NCBI GenBank assembly: GCA_003054695.1
Contig: QAZA01000056.1
Location: 434,001 to 498,000, forward strand
Length of the DNA: 64,000 nt
Direction: 5' to 3'
Origin: Verrucomicrobia bacterium LW23
Lineage (GTDB): Bacteria > Verrucomicrobiota > Verrucomicrobiia > Methylacidiphilales > UBA1321
The position numbers and the translations under genes were made by a program. Below, piece after piece: positions 26,146-35,300 of this stretch; positions within the stretch are counted from its first letter, which is position 1, and the number at the start of each line of letters is the position of its first letter. Under the pieces are notes generated by a model. The model had not been told where the DNA came from. It was given only the letters and a program-made list of their open reading frames with translations, and ran no database searches.

Positions 26146-27690
26146 ATGAAACACCCGGTGGCACTCATTATCCGCGACGGTTGGGGCATTAGCCCCCAGG
26201 GGCAGGCCGCAGCCGAAATAGAAGGCAACGCCCCTCTTCTTGCCAGGCTTCCCTTCCATGATCACCTTTTTGCCACCTACCCGCAAAGCCGCCTGAGTGC
26301 GAGCGGGCTGGACGTGGGCCTGCCGGACGGACAGATGGGCAACAGCGAGGTGGGCCACCTTAATCTGGGTGCGGGACGCATTGTGTATCAAGACCTTACG
26401 CGCATTAACCTGGATATTGCGGAAGGCCGCTTTTCGTCCAACCCGGTGCTTGTGAATCTGCTGAATAAGCTGAAGGCTAGCGGTAAAGCGTTGCACCTGT
26501 GGGGTTTGCTGTCGGACGGCGGCGTGCACTCGCACCAGAATCACCTGTACGCGTTACTGCAGGCCGCGAAGGAGTACGGGGTGCAACACGTTTACGTGCA
26601 CGCCTTTATGGATGGCCGCGATACGCCGCCGCAGGGAGGCGCCGGCTATGTGGAGGCGCTGCTGGCCAGGATCCAAGAGATTGGCGTGGGCGTGCTGGCG
26701 ACGATGGTGGGCCGCTATTATGCGATGGATCGCGATCAGCGCTGGGAGCGCACGTCGCTGGCCTGGAACCTGGTGTTTAAGGGCGAAGGCACGCCTTCGG
26801 ACGACCCTGTGGCCTACGTAAAGTCCTGTTACGCAGCAGGTAAGACGGATGAGTTTATGCCGCCGGCGGTGTTTGTCAAGGAGCCGCGGCCGCTGATCGT
26901 CGACGGCGACGGCATCCTGTTTTTCAACTTTCGCTCCGACCGCGCCCGGCAGTTGAGCCGTCCCCTGCTGGCGGCCGACTGGCCGCACTTCGATCGTTCG
27001 TATCACCCTGCCGTTACGTATGTTACGATGACGGAATATGATGCGACGTACGGTGTGCCAATGCTCTACCAGCCGCAAAGCATGAAGCATTTGCTGGGCG
27101 AGGTGGTGGCCGCCGCCGGCAAGACGCAGCTTCGCATGGCCGAGACGGAAAAATATCCGCACGTGACCTACTTTTTTAACGGCGGCGAGGAAACCCCGAA
27201 CACCGGCGAGGACCGCGAGGTCATCCCCAGCCCCAAGGTGGCGACGTACGACCTGCAGCCGAGCATGAGCGCACCGCAACTGACCGACGAGGTGTTGCGA
27301 AGGCTGGATACAGGTGAATACGACCTGCTTGTTCTCAACTTTGCCAACCCCGATATGGTGGGTCACACCGGCATCCTCCCCGCGGCAATTGAGGCGGTCG
27401 AGACCATCGACGCCTGCCTTAAACGTGTGGTGGAGAAGATTCTGGCCATGGGCGGCAAAGTGCTGGTGACCGCCGACCACGGCAACTGCGAGCGCATGAT
27501 CGCGCCCGACGGCACGCCGCACACGGCCCACACCACCAACCTGGTGCACTTCATCTACGTGGCCGCGGATGCCCCGAAGGCAACGCTGGAGGACGGTATT
27601 CTGGCGGACGTGGCGCCCACGCTGCTCTATTTGCTGGGCATCCCCCAGCCGGCGGAGATGACGGGGCACAGCCTGGTGACGCTCAGCTGA
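26146..27690 (+). CDS. gpmI: 2,3-bisphosphoglycerate-independent phosphoglycerate mutase
   Basis: 514 residues. Interconverts 3- and 2-phosphoglycerate using two Mn ions. The start MKHPVALIIRDGWGI puts the metal aspartate in the usual DGWG motif. Further landmarks are GQMGNSEVGHLNLGAGR (catalytic serine), MDGRDTPP, MVGRYYAMDRD.RW, NFRSDRARQ, NFANPDMVGHTG and VTADHGNCE. Length is normal. Stand-alone glycolytic gene, divergent from the glycosidase and followed by a hairpin with a T-run. Confidence 0.96.
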   Translation: MKHPVALIIRDGWGISPQGQAAAEIEGNAPLLARLPFHDHLFATYPQSRLSASGLDVGLPDGQMGNSEVGHLNLGAGRIVYQDLTRINLDIAEGRFSSNPVLVNLLNKLKASGKALHLWGLLSDGGVHSHQNHLYALLQAAKEYGVQHVYVHAFMDGRDTPPQGGAGYVEALLARIQEIGVGVLATMVGRYYAMDRDQRWERTSLAWNLVFKGEGTPSDDPVAYVKSCYAAGKTDEFMPPAVFVKEPRPLIVDGDGILFFNFRSDRARQLSRPLLAADWPHFDRSYHPAVTYVTMTEYDATYGVPMLYQPQSMKHLLGEVVAAAGKTQLRMAETEKYPHVTYFFNGGEETPNTGEDREVIPSPKVATYDLQPSMSAPQLTDEVLRRLDTGEYDLLVLNFANPDMVGHTGILPAAIEAVETIDACLKRVVEKILAMGGKVLVTADHGNCERMIAPDGTPHTAHTTNLVHFIYVAADAPKATLEDGILADVAPTLLYLLGIPQPAEMTGHSLVTLS

Positions 27691-27707
27691 CGCCTGCCGG
27701 AACGGGT

Positions 27708-27745
27708 TGCGGGGGATGGGGCCCCCGCAGCACAGGAGTTTTTTT
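27708..27745 (+). terminator. Rho-independent-type terminator after gpmI
   Basis: TGCGGGGG (27708-27715) pairs with CCCCCGCA (27722-27729) around a 6-base loop. Seven T residues follow at 27739-27745, 9 bases after the stem, so termination may be somewhat inefficient. Confidence 0.6.
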
Positions 27746-27965
27746 CCTTCATCCGGTTGAGACAGAGTTGCATTTTGTACCGGGCGTCTGTAAATTCCCC
27801 ACTATATCGAAACTGCCGGGTAATAGTCGCCGCATTCGGCCCGGAATTGTTGGTAAAAATTGCCCCCTTTACATTAGGCGTTTTGCTCCGACGATAGTAG
27901 TAGAGACGCGCGGTATGCCGCACGCCGCGACCACGCTTATACACTCTGCTCCCGCTCTAATACCG

Positions 27966-28760
27966 ATGAATTACGATCTGGCACCCCTGCTTGAAGGATG
28001 GGATTACACCACCGGCGAAACTGTTGCGCGCATGATCACTGGCGTTGATGGCCGGGAGAAGGTGCAGCTTCGGCTGGACCTCGGCGTTCTGCAAATGGAG
28101 CTGGACGGCCGCCCGGACGGGCAGAAGGTGGAGGGGCGCGACTCGCTGCTGGACCATTTTCGCGCCCAGGCGCAGGAGTTCGAAGAGCGTCAAACAGAGG
28201 AACTTACGTTTAAGCTGGATAACGAGGACTGCAGCCGGCTTCATGCGGAGGCGGTGCAATATTATCACCGCTACGTGGCGCTGTTTCACCTGCGCGACTG
28301 GAAGCGGGTCATTCGAGACACCCAGCGTAACCTGGCGCTGTTTGATTTTGTGGAGGACCACGCAGAGCATCCGATGCTGACGTGGAGCTTTCAACAGTTC
28401 CGTGCCTATGTCATCAATCTGCGCACGCGTGCACAGGCCCAGGTTTGCCTGGATGATCAACAGGTTACCGCAGCGGTAGCGCTGATCAACGAAGGCATCG
28501 ACGAAATCCGTGGCTTTTTCCGGCGGCACCGTCGCGAGGAACTGATTCCTCAAAGCGGCGAAATCCGCTCCCTGGAGGAGTGGCGCGAGAAGCTGCTGCG
28601 CGCCGTGCCAACGACCAAGCTCAACATCCCGATGCCGGAGCCGCTGACCGAGCGCCTGCGCTTTGAGAAGGCGCTGGAGGAAGCGATTGCGCGCGAAGAT
28701 TACGAAGCCGCCGCCGCGCTGCGGGACAGCATCCGCCAGATGGACGCGTCTTCCACGTAA
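27966..28760 (+). CDS. UVR-motif (UvrB/UvrC-type) protein of unknown role
   Basis: 264 residues from ATG 27966 (MNYDLAPLLEGWDY). The N-terminal ~60 residues form a beta-rich stretch (KVQLRLDLGVLQMELDGRPDG) and the middle is helical, with TPR-like spacing (~85-190). The last ~40 residues (ERLRFEKALEEAIAREDYEA-AAALRDSIRQM) are a classical UVR motif as found in UvrB, UvrC, ClpC and McsA, where it mediates protein-protein contact. Homologues of this layout occur in Verrucomicrobia as uncharacterised proteins. The leader 27746-27965 shows no gene. Converges on the SurA-like gene. Confidence 0.75.
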   Translation: MNYDLAPLLEGWDYTTGETVARMITGVDGREKVQLRLDLGVLQMELDGRPDGQKVEGRDSLLDHFRAQAQEFEERQTEELTFKLDNEDCSRLHAEAVQYYHRYVALFHLRDWKRVIRDTQRNLALFDFVEDHAEHPMLTWSFQQFRAYVINLRTRAQAQVCLDDQQVTAAVALINEGIDEIRGFFRRHRREELIPQSGEIRSLEEWREKLLRAVPTTKLNIPMPEPLTERLRFEKALEEAIAREDYEAAAALRDSIRQMDASST

Positions 28761-28849
28761 TCCACTGCGTCCACGCCAGGGCCGCGAGGGCCCCGTTAAA
28801 GGGCCAGATAACCGGGCCGATGGGTCGACATGTGAGATTTTCTCGCCTC

Positions 28850-28990
28850 AGACCAATTCGCAAAGTTATTTGCTCTTTATGCGAATTGGTCTCAGTCTTG
28901 GCGATCTTTCCGTCCTTGGCGCTTCACCCCCCCCCTCGACATTCATCGATCGAACAGATTTTTATCGCCAAGGGCGGAAAGATCGCCAAG
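28850..28990. repeat. Two hairpin repeats between convergent genes
   Basis: First hairpin: 28850-28862 against 28880-28892 (13 bp, core GACCAATTCGCA). Second: 28897-28921 against 28966-28990 (25 bp, one mismatch, core CTTGGCGATCTTTCCG). They fill the 271-base gap between the UVR gene and the SurA-like gene, where they could stop transcription from both sides. The second contains the TTGGCG word at both ends of each arm, as in dispersed palindromic repeats. Confidence 0.7.
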
Positions 28991-29031
28991 AGGAAACGCA
29001 GAATGCTGTATAAACCTGTGCTTTAGCCGCG

Positions 29032-30081
29032 TTAGAACATCTTGACGTACGCCTTTACTTTCAGGCTGTCGAGCCACTCCTGGCGCAGGCGCAGGCGCTC
29101 GTTCTGGATGAGGGCGCCTTCGATTTCGTCGCGCACTTCGGCCAAGGGGCGTACGGAGGCGCGTTTGACTTCGTCGACTTTGAGGAGGTAGTAGCCGGGC
29201 ATTTCGGTGTCGGCAATTTTGATGACTTTACTCATCTCGCCCGGGCGCAATTTAAAGGCCACGTTGGCCAGGGTGGGGCTGATGTCGCCGCGCTTGGTCC
29301 AGCCCATGTGGCCGCCGCGGTCGCGCATCACGCCTTCTGAGTAGTCGCGGGCCATGTCTTCAAAGCTCTCGCCCTGCACAATGCGGTCGTAGATGGCGCG
29401 GATCTGCTCTTCACGCGGGTCAAATTCCTCCTCCACGCCCTTGGCGTTCAGGCGGCGCTCCTTAAAAGCGCTGGCGGAGATGAAGATGATGCGGAGGTCG
29501 ACCTGATCCTCCTGCATGTATTGCTTAAAGTTCTCGCTGTAATATTGCTCGATGCGGTAGGGCGAGATGAGGACGGACTGGCGGACGTTGCGGGCCTCCA
29601 GTGCGGCGACGATGAAGGTGTTTTTGATTTCGGTACGGTAACTTTCGATCGAGAGACCCTGGGCGGCCAGGGTGCGAACGAAGGCCATGCGGTCGCCGTC
29701 GAATTTCTCGACGATGGTGCTGCGAATGCGTTCGTCGATGATGTTATCCGGGATGGAGGCGCCCATCTCGTTGAAGCTTTCGATAATAAGCTGCTTCTCG
29801 ATCAACGTGTTAAGCGCGCCAAGGCGCAGCTCTTTAATCTTTTGCATCGCCTCCGCCGGTTGCATGGTCTGGGCCACGGCCTGCTCGGCGGGGCCGACGA
29901 GGCGGCGGACTTCGGAGAAGGTGATGACGCGTTTGTTGACCACAGCGGCGACGCCGTCCACGACATGAGGGCGTTGCTGCGCGCGCGCATCGGCGGCAAA
30001 AAGCGCAAACGCAGCGAGAACCGCGCTCCACGTGGCAGCAGTCGCTTTCCAGCCCGTGAAATTGCACATATACATATCCAT
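29032..30081 (-). CDS. SurA-like periplasmic peptidyl-prolyl isomerase
   Basis: About 350 residues from ATG 30081; ATGs at 30075 and 30069 are equally possible. Signal peptide (WSAVLAAFALFAADARAQ), a SurA N-terminal chaperone domain (DGVAAVVNKRVITFSEVRR ... LNTLIEKQLIIESF), and one parvulin PPIase domain from about residue 195 (VDLRIIFIS..., GESFEDMARDYSEG, GGHMGWTKRGDISP, LRPGEMSKVI). It assists folding of outer-membrane proteins in the periplasm. Only one of the two parvulin domains of E. coli SurA is present. Lies 105 bases downstream of a large membrane protein on the same strand. Confidence 0.88.
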   Translation of the reverse strand: MDMYMCNFTGWKATAATWSAVLAAFALFAADARAQQRPHVVDGVAAVVNKRVITFSEVRRLVGPAEQAVAQTMQPAEAMQKIKELRLGALNTLIEKQLIIESFNEMGASIPDNIIDERIRSTIVEKFDGDRMAFVRTLAAQGLSIESYRTEIKNTFIVAALEARNVRQSVLISPYRIEQYYSENFKQYMQEDQVDLRIIFISASAFKERRLNAKGVEEEFDPREEQIRAIYDRIVQGESFEDMARDYSEGVMRDRGGHMGWTKRGDISPTLANVAFKLRPGEMSKVIKIADTEMPGYYLLKVDEVKRASVRPLAEVRDEIEGALIQNERLRLRQEWLDSLKVKAYVKMF

Positions 30082-30186
30082 ACCAGGAGCGCAGGCGGTG
30101 AAGTGAGGGAGTGCGCAACTCTGCAGCGCGCGCCTGACTCGACAATGGTAGGGGAGTTTACGCAACTTCCGTGCAAAGTCAAGCCA

Positions 30187-31947
30187 TCACGGCCGCGCGG
30201 CCTCGTTCCAGAGCGGAGTTACATCCTCGGTGGTGCCCTGGGAGGGGTTGAGCAGCTCCACATGAAATGGTTTCAGACTAATCGCACGCAACACGCGGAT
30301 TCTTTCGTCTTTCTTCATCCAGTCGGGGAAATCCTCCACGCGCGGGGGCAGCGGGGCATGGTGGCCAAAGCCGCTGAACGTGCCGCCTTCCGGTCTCTGA
30401 TAGGTTTGGCGCAGGGGGCTATAGTAGTAGGGAGTGACGACACCAAACTGCGCACCAAAGAAGTAGTTGGCAATGCTGGATTGCGGAAGACTCCAGAAAT
30501 CGTTGCCTATATCCATACATGCGGGCACAACGATAACATCTTTGGGGAGCTTCTTCTTCAGCTCCGCCCAGTAGCGGTCGGCCTGGCCGGTGGTTAATGC
30601 TTTAAGGTCATTCTCGCGAAAGGAGATAGAGGGCGGGCCGCTTGTAACAAGGGGAAGACACCAGAAAGCAACGCCTATCACAATGAGTGTGAGAAGCTTT
30701 TTGGGCGCTACTACGGGAAGTGTAAGTACAATAAAAAGGTGGCCAAAGACTATCAGGAAGATGAGCTCTTTAAGGGGCCAGCGCATCGCGTTGAGCAGCG
30801 GAATGTATCGTATGACGTTCTCCTGAAACCATAATGGCCTGTCCGTAAGTAAAAAGGTAAGGGCCAGTACAGGAAGGCAGCACCATGCGGCTGCCGGAAT
30901 CTGCTTAACAGGCCGCCAGCAGCAGAATAACAATACACCGGCAAAGCTGGAGGGAAGCGCCATGGAATACTCGGGTGCGAGACCGGCCCACTGGTAGTGG
31001 AGCTGAAAGAGGAGGCAATCGCCAAGGCCGATCAGGAAGGCGACGAGGCTGCTGGGGAACGGGAAGCTGAGTGCGATAACCTCCTCCGTGCTTAGCGCGG
31101 CAACGCGTTTGGTTTCAGCAAAACCGAGGCCGACCCAATACATGTAGGGGGATACGATGAGCAGGGAGAGAATTCCACCCGCAAAAAAGCTCAGCAAAGG
31201 GGTAAAACGCCTTTCGTAATAGCAGTAGGGGATAAGGAAGAAAGGCATCAATACCAGGGTAAAGATGAGCGTGCCCGGGTAGCCAGCCATAAACATCCAG
31301 GCAAAGCCTGCAGCGGTCCACAGGAAGCCTCGCCTTACGTTGTCATGAATTACACCTATGAGAATAAGTGCCAGGCCGGACTGATTATTGACGTAGACGC
31401 TGCAGGAAGACGCGATGACTAAAGAATAGATAGAGAAATTGGCACTTAATGTGATATAGACAATAAGCCCATTAGTAACCGCCAGGTTATATTTTTGCTT
31501 TAGCCGTACATAAAGCAGCGCTGTGCACATGGCAGCGATAATAAAGTAGATCGTGGTAACCACATCCATTATGGCATAAAGAAACGGCGTATGAACCAGC
31601 AGGACCGACACCAGCAGGGCAACAGGGTTAGCCTGGTACAGAACGGGGAGTTCTTTTGTCACCACAAAATTCCCCTCATACAAATACTGGCTGACAAAGG
31701 GATTGCGTCCCGCCCAGATGTTTCGCCCCTCCTCCACCAGCACCGGGGAGTGGTTGAGGTTATCGTCGGTGAGGCAGAAGTAGGGCCGCCAGATCTCCAG
31801 GGCCAGCATAAACAGCAGTGCGCCCAGGCCGGCCAGCAGCACGGGGCGATCCAGCCAGGCGTTCCAGTAGCCGGGGCCGGCGGAACTCGCGGGGCCGGTG
31901 GCGGGGGAAGCGGCGGCGGGGGTGGAGGGCGCCTGTGGGTCGTCCAT
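30187..31947 (-). CDS. Large polytopic membrane protein, possibly GT-C type
   Basis: 586 residues from ATG 31947 (MDDPQAPSTP). A Pro/Ala-rich cytoplasmic leader is followed by ~11 predicted membrane helices (residues ~35-430), with a first extracytoplasmic loop that contains paired acidic residues (YFCLTDDNLNHSPVLVEEGR), and a C-terminal soluble domain of ~150 residues (QADRYWAELKKKLPKDVIVV ...). The layout is like lipid-linked sugar glycosyltransferases (GT-C fold) or YfhO-like proteins, but no family signature was recognised with certainty. Divergent from the alpha-2-macroglobulin gene; upstream of the SurA-like gene. Confidence 0.6.
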   Translation of the reverse strand: MDDPQAPSTPAAASPATGPASSAGPGYWNAWLDRPVLLAGLGALLFMLALEIWRPYFCLTDDNLNHSPVLVEEGRNIWAGRNPFVSQYLYEGNFVVTKELPVLYQANPVALLVSVLLVHTPFLYAIMDVVTTIYFIIAAMCTALLYVRLKQKYNLAVTNGLIVYITLSANFSIYSLVIASSCSVYVNNQSGLALILIGVIHDNVRRGFLWTAAGFAWMFMAGYPGTLIFTLVLMPFFLIPYCYYERRFTPLLSFFAGGILSLLIVSPYMYWVGLGFAETKRVAALSTEEVIALSFPFPSSLVAFLIGLGDCLLFQLHYQWAGLAPEYSMALPSSFAGVLLFCCWRPVKQIPAAAWCCLPVLALTFLLTDRPLWFQENVIRYIPLLNAMRWPLKELIFLIVFGHLFIVLTLPVVAPKKLLTLIVIGVAFWCLPLVTSGPPSISFRENDLKALTTGQADRYWAELKKKLPKDVIVVPACMDIGNDFWSLPQSSIANYFFGAQFGVVTPYYYSPLRQTYQRPEGGTFSGFGHHAPLPPRVEDFPDWMKKDERIRVLRAISLKPFHVELLNPSQGTTEDVTPLWNEAARP

Positions 31948-32378
31948 GGCGGCGGAATGTATCAGGACGGCAGCGATGCTGCAACTATTGCGGCGCAGTG
32001 CGTTTCTAGGGGACAATCCAACCCACCGGCGTGGGGTGTGGACGGGCGTCGCCTCGGCGGTTCCTTTCCCATCCTGCGCGATAAATGTAAGAAAGCAGTC
32101 ATCTTCGCGAACTCAAATAAAGAGCAGCAAGGCGGGAATAACCATTACTTACGCGCAACGCGATTTTCGCCATCCCAATCCCCTTGCAATCCGGGCGTGA
32201 AGGCTTCATAACGAGCATCTTCCGCGCTTCGGATTTCGGGCCTGCACGGGCTGTCTCCTTTCTACCTGCATTTTTACATATCGACGCAGATAAAGTGCGT
32301 AGCGTGATGCATTAGCTATACACCTCCGCTTCAGCATCTGTGCCGCAATGGCAAGTAATGTTAATACAAAACACCTTT
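31948..32378. other. Divergent intergenic region, no gene seen
   Basis: About 430 bases between the divergent membrane protein and alpha-2-macroglobulin genes. It is AT-richer than its flanks and must hold both promoters. No convincing -35/-10 pair, riboswitch or RNA gene was identified; the best box pair (TTGCAA 32184, TAACGA 32209) has a 19-base spacer and is not called. Confidence 0.5.
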
Positions 32379-35300
32379 ATGAAAACGCAACGTTCAGAGT
32401 CAGCCCGCCGAAGGCTGATGCGCCAGATGGGCACTCTGCTCCTTGGCTCCATGCTGGCCGCCGCCACGCTTTGCCCTGTATCCAGCCTCCAGGCCCAGGA
32501 GACGAAGCGCCTGGGGCCGGGCCCCAAAAAGGAAGCCAAACCGGCCGCCAAGGCCGAGAAGCCGGGCCCGGAAATTACCGTGCGGCTGACGGCGGAGAAT
32601 TCGCCCGTCGCCGGCTTCGTGTTCAAGTTCCCCGTCGCCATGGTTAAGGGCGAGGAAGTGGGCTTTGAGGCCGAAAGCCCGGTCGTCTTTTCGCCGGCGC
32701 TCTCCGGTACGTGGCAGTGGAAGACGCGCAGCGAAGGTGAATTTACCCCTGGCGAGCCCACCAAACTCGGCACCGAGTACACCGTCTCGCTGGCCCCCGG
32801 CGTCAAGCCCGCGGAAAAGCGCGGCACGCTGCCGGAGCTGAAGTATACCTACGTCACCCCGTCGTTCCGCGCGTTTCGCGACAAGAAGGTGGATCCCGAA
32901 AAGCTGCCGCAGTTGACGGTAAAGCCGACGGCCGACATCATGTTTAATGATGAAGTGGACCTGGGCGGGCTCTCCAAAGCCATCGTTTTCCAGAGCACCA
33001 CGGGGGAGTCCGTACCGGCGGTCGTCAAGTCGACGATGGTGTACAAGTACCAGGCGGGGTATCGCCGCACGAAGCCGGAGCTGCTGCCCTGGGCGGAGCG
33101 TTTCTATGTCGTCAAAAACCGCTCGCGCAGCAAGTTCTTCCCGGTGGAGACCTCGTCCGCGCAGCCAGACTTTGCGCTGCCTAACCAGGTGACGGTAACG
33201 CCGGCGGAGCCCCTCAAGCCGGGCATCTGGTCGGTGGTTATCAAGGCCGATACGGAGTCCGCCAGCGGCGCCAAACTTCCCGAGCCCGCGGAGTTTGTGC
33301 TGGGCGTGCTTAAGCCGATGCAGCCGAGCAGCATCTACGGCGTCAACGACATCGACGACGGCCGCCGCATTGTGGTGATGTTCAACAAGTCGCTGCAGAA
33401 GGACTTCCCCATCGCGGAGTACCTGAGCGTGAGCCCGCAGCCTGCCGACTTTAAGGTAGTGCCGCTGGATAACGGCGCTGTGCTGCAAGGCAAGTTCGAG
33501 CTGCGCACGGACTACACTGTCAAGGTAAAGGCCGGCGTAGTGAGCGATGAGAACCTGAAGCTGGCTGCCGATACGTCGAAGGACGTGAAGCTGACGCCGA
33601 TTGACGAGGCGCTGGTGCTGCCATTTTTCTCGACGACGCAGAACGCCTCGGGCTCTCGCAAGTTTATGCTTAAAAGCATTAACTCGCCGGAGTACACCCT
33701 TAAGGCGCGCCTGCTGGATCGCAACAACATCATCAAGACGTTTGCGCGTTACGAAACCAAGTATGCCGGCGCGGGCGAATCGCGCGTGCCGATCGACTTT
33801 GCGGAGATCCAGGGCAAGCCGGTGTTTACCAAGGATGTGCTGCCCGGGGGCGAGGAAGACAAGTTCACCGAAACCACCTTTGCGTGGGACGACATCCTCT
33901 CCACAGCCGGCACCAAAACCGGCGCGGTGTACATGATGGCCCAGAGCAAGGGCCGCGGCGTGCAGGCGCTGGTGCAGCTTACGGATATCGGCCTGTACTG
34001 GAAGGAGGAGGAAGGCAAGAACCTGCGCGTGTTTGCCTTCTCCCTGGCCACCGGCAAGCCGCTGCAGGGCGTTAAAATCAGCACCGCCACGCACACCAAT
34101 AAGTTCCTTAAATCCGGCACCACGGGCCAGGACGGCTGGGCCACGCTGCCCAAGCCCCTGCCCAGCGACAAACCCGGCGCCGGCAATACGGATACCAACA
34201 CCAACGCCGCCAACTCCGACGAGCCGGAACCCAACTTCTGGATCCTGGCCGAGAAGGACGCCGATCTGTTTGCCGCCGAAATGGGCGACAGCAATGAGGT
34301 GGCCCGCTGGCGCTTTGACCTGCCCATCTACTGGGACGAAGAAGGCACCACCAGCACGGCCAAACTCAAGGGCTATCTCTTTACGGAGCGCCCGGTGTAT
34401 CGCCCCGGCAACACCGTGTACCTGAAGGGCATTTTCCGCCGCCAGGATGGCGATGACATCGCCGTGCCCAAGGGCGAGAAAGTGATGATCAGCGTAACGG
34501 ACGGCGACAGCAACTCCGTGTTTGAGCACGAGGCGACGCTGTCGGAGTTTGGCACGTTTGACCTGAACTTTACCCTGCCGGAGGAGAAGGTCTCGTGGTT
34601 CAACATCACCGCCACCATGGGCGACGACACCTTTGACCACGGCATCCAGACTCTCGAGTTTGAGCCGATTGCCTTCGAGACGAAGATTACCGTGCCCGCC
34701 TCTGTGCCCGCCCCCGGCGAGTACACGTTCCCCATCCACGGCAACTACCTGATGGGCCGCCCGCTGGACGGCGCGAAGGTGAAGTTCTCCTGGAGCGGCT
34801 ATGACGGCACCTTTACGCCGGAAGGCTTCGATCCGTTCGTGTTTATCGGCTACAGCCGCGGCCGCGACGACGAGAATATTGCGGACAACAACGGCTACGC
34901 CGGCAGCGATGGCGAAGGCGTGCTGGATAACAAGGGCAACTTCGACATCGTGTTGGACCTGACAACCAACAAGGCGTTCCCCGCGCCGCGCACGGCCACG
35001 ATTACGGCGGAGGTTACGGACATCAACCAGCAAACCGTCTCCAGCAACCGCGAGCTTACCGTGCATGCCTCGGAGTTCTACCTGGGTGTGGCCAGCCTTA
35101 ACCGGGTGTTCCGCGCCGGGCAGGAGGTGCCGATCAAAGCCGTGGCTGTGAAAACGGATGGCTCCCTGTGGGGCAAGCCGCTGGAAGCCAAAGTGACACT
35201 GCGCCGCGTGGACTACAACCCCGTGCGCAAGGAAGGCGCCGGCAACGCGGCCACCTACGAGACGGAGCGCACCGTTACGGATATCTCCGAGTCGACCGCC

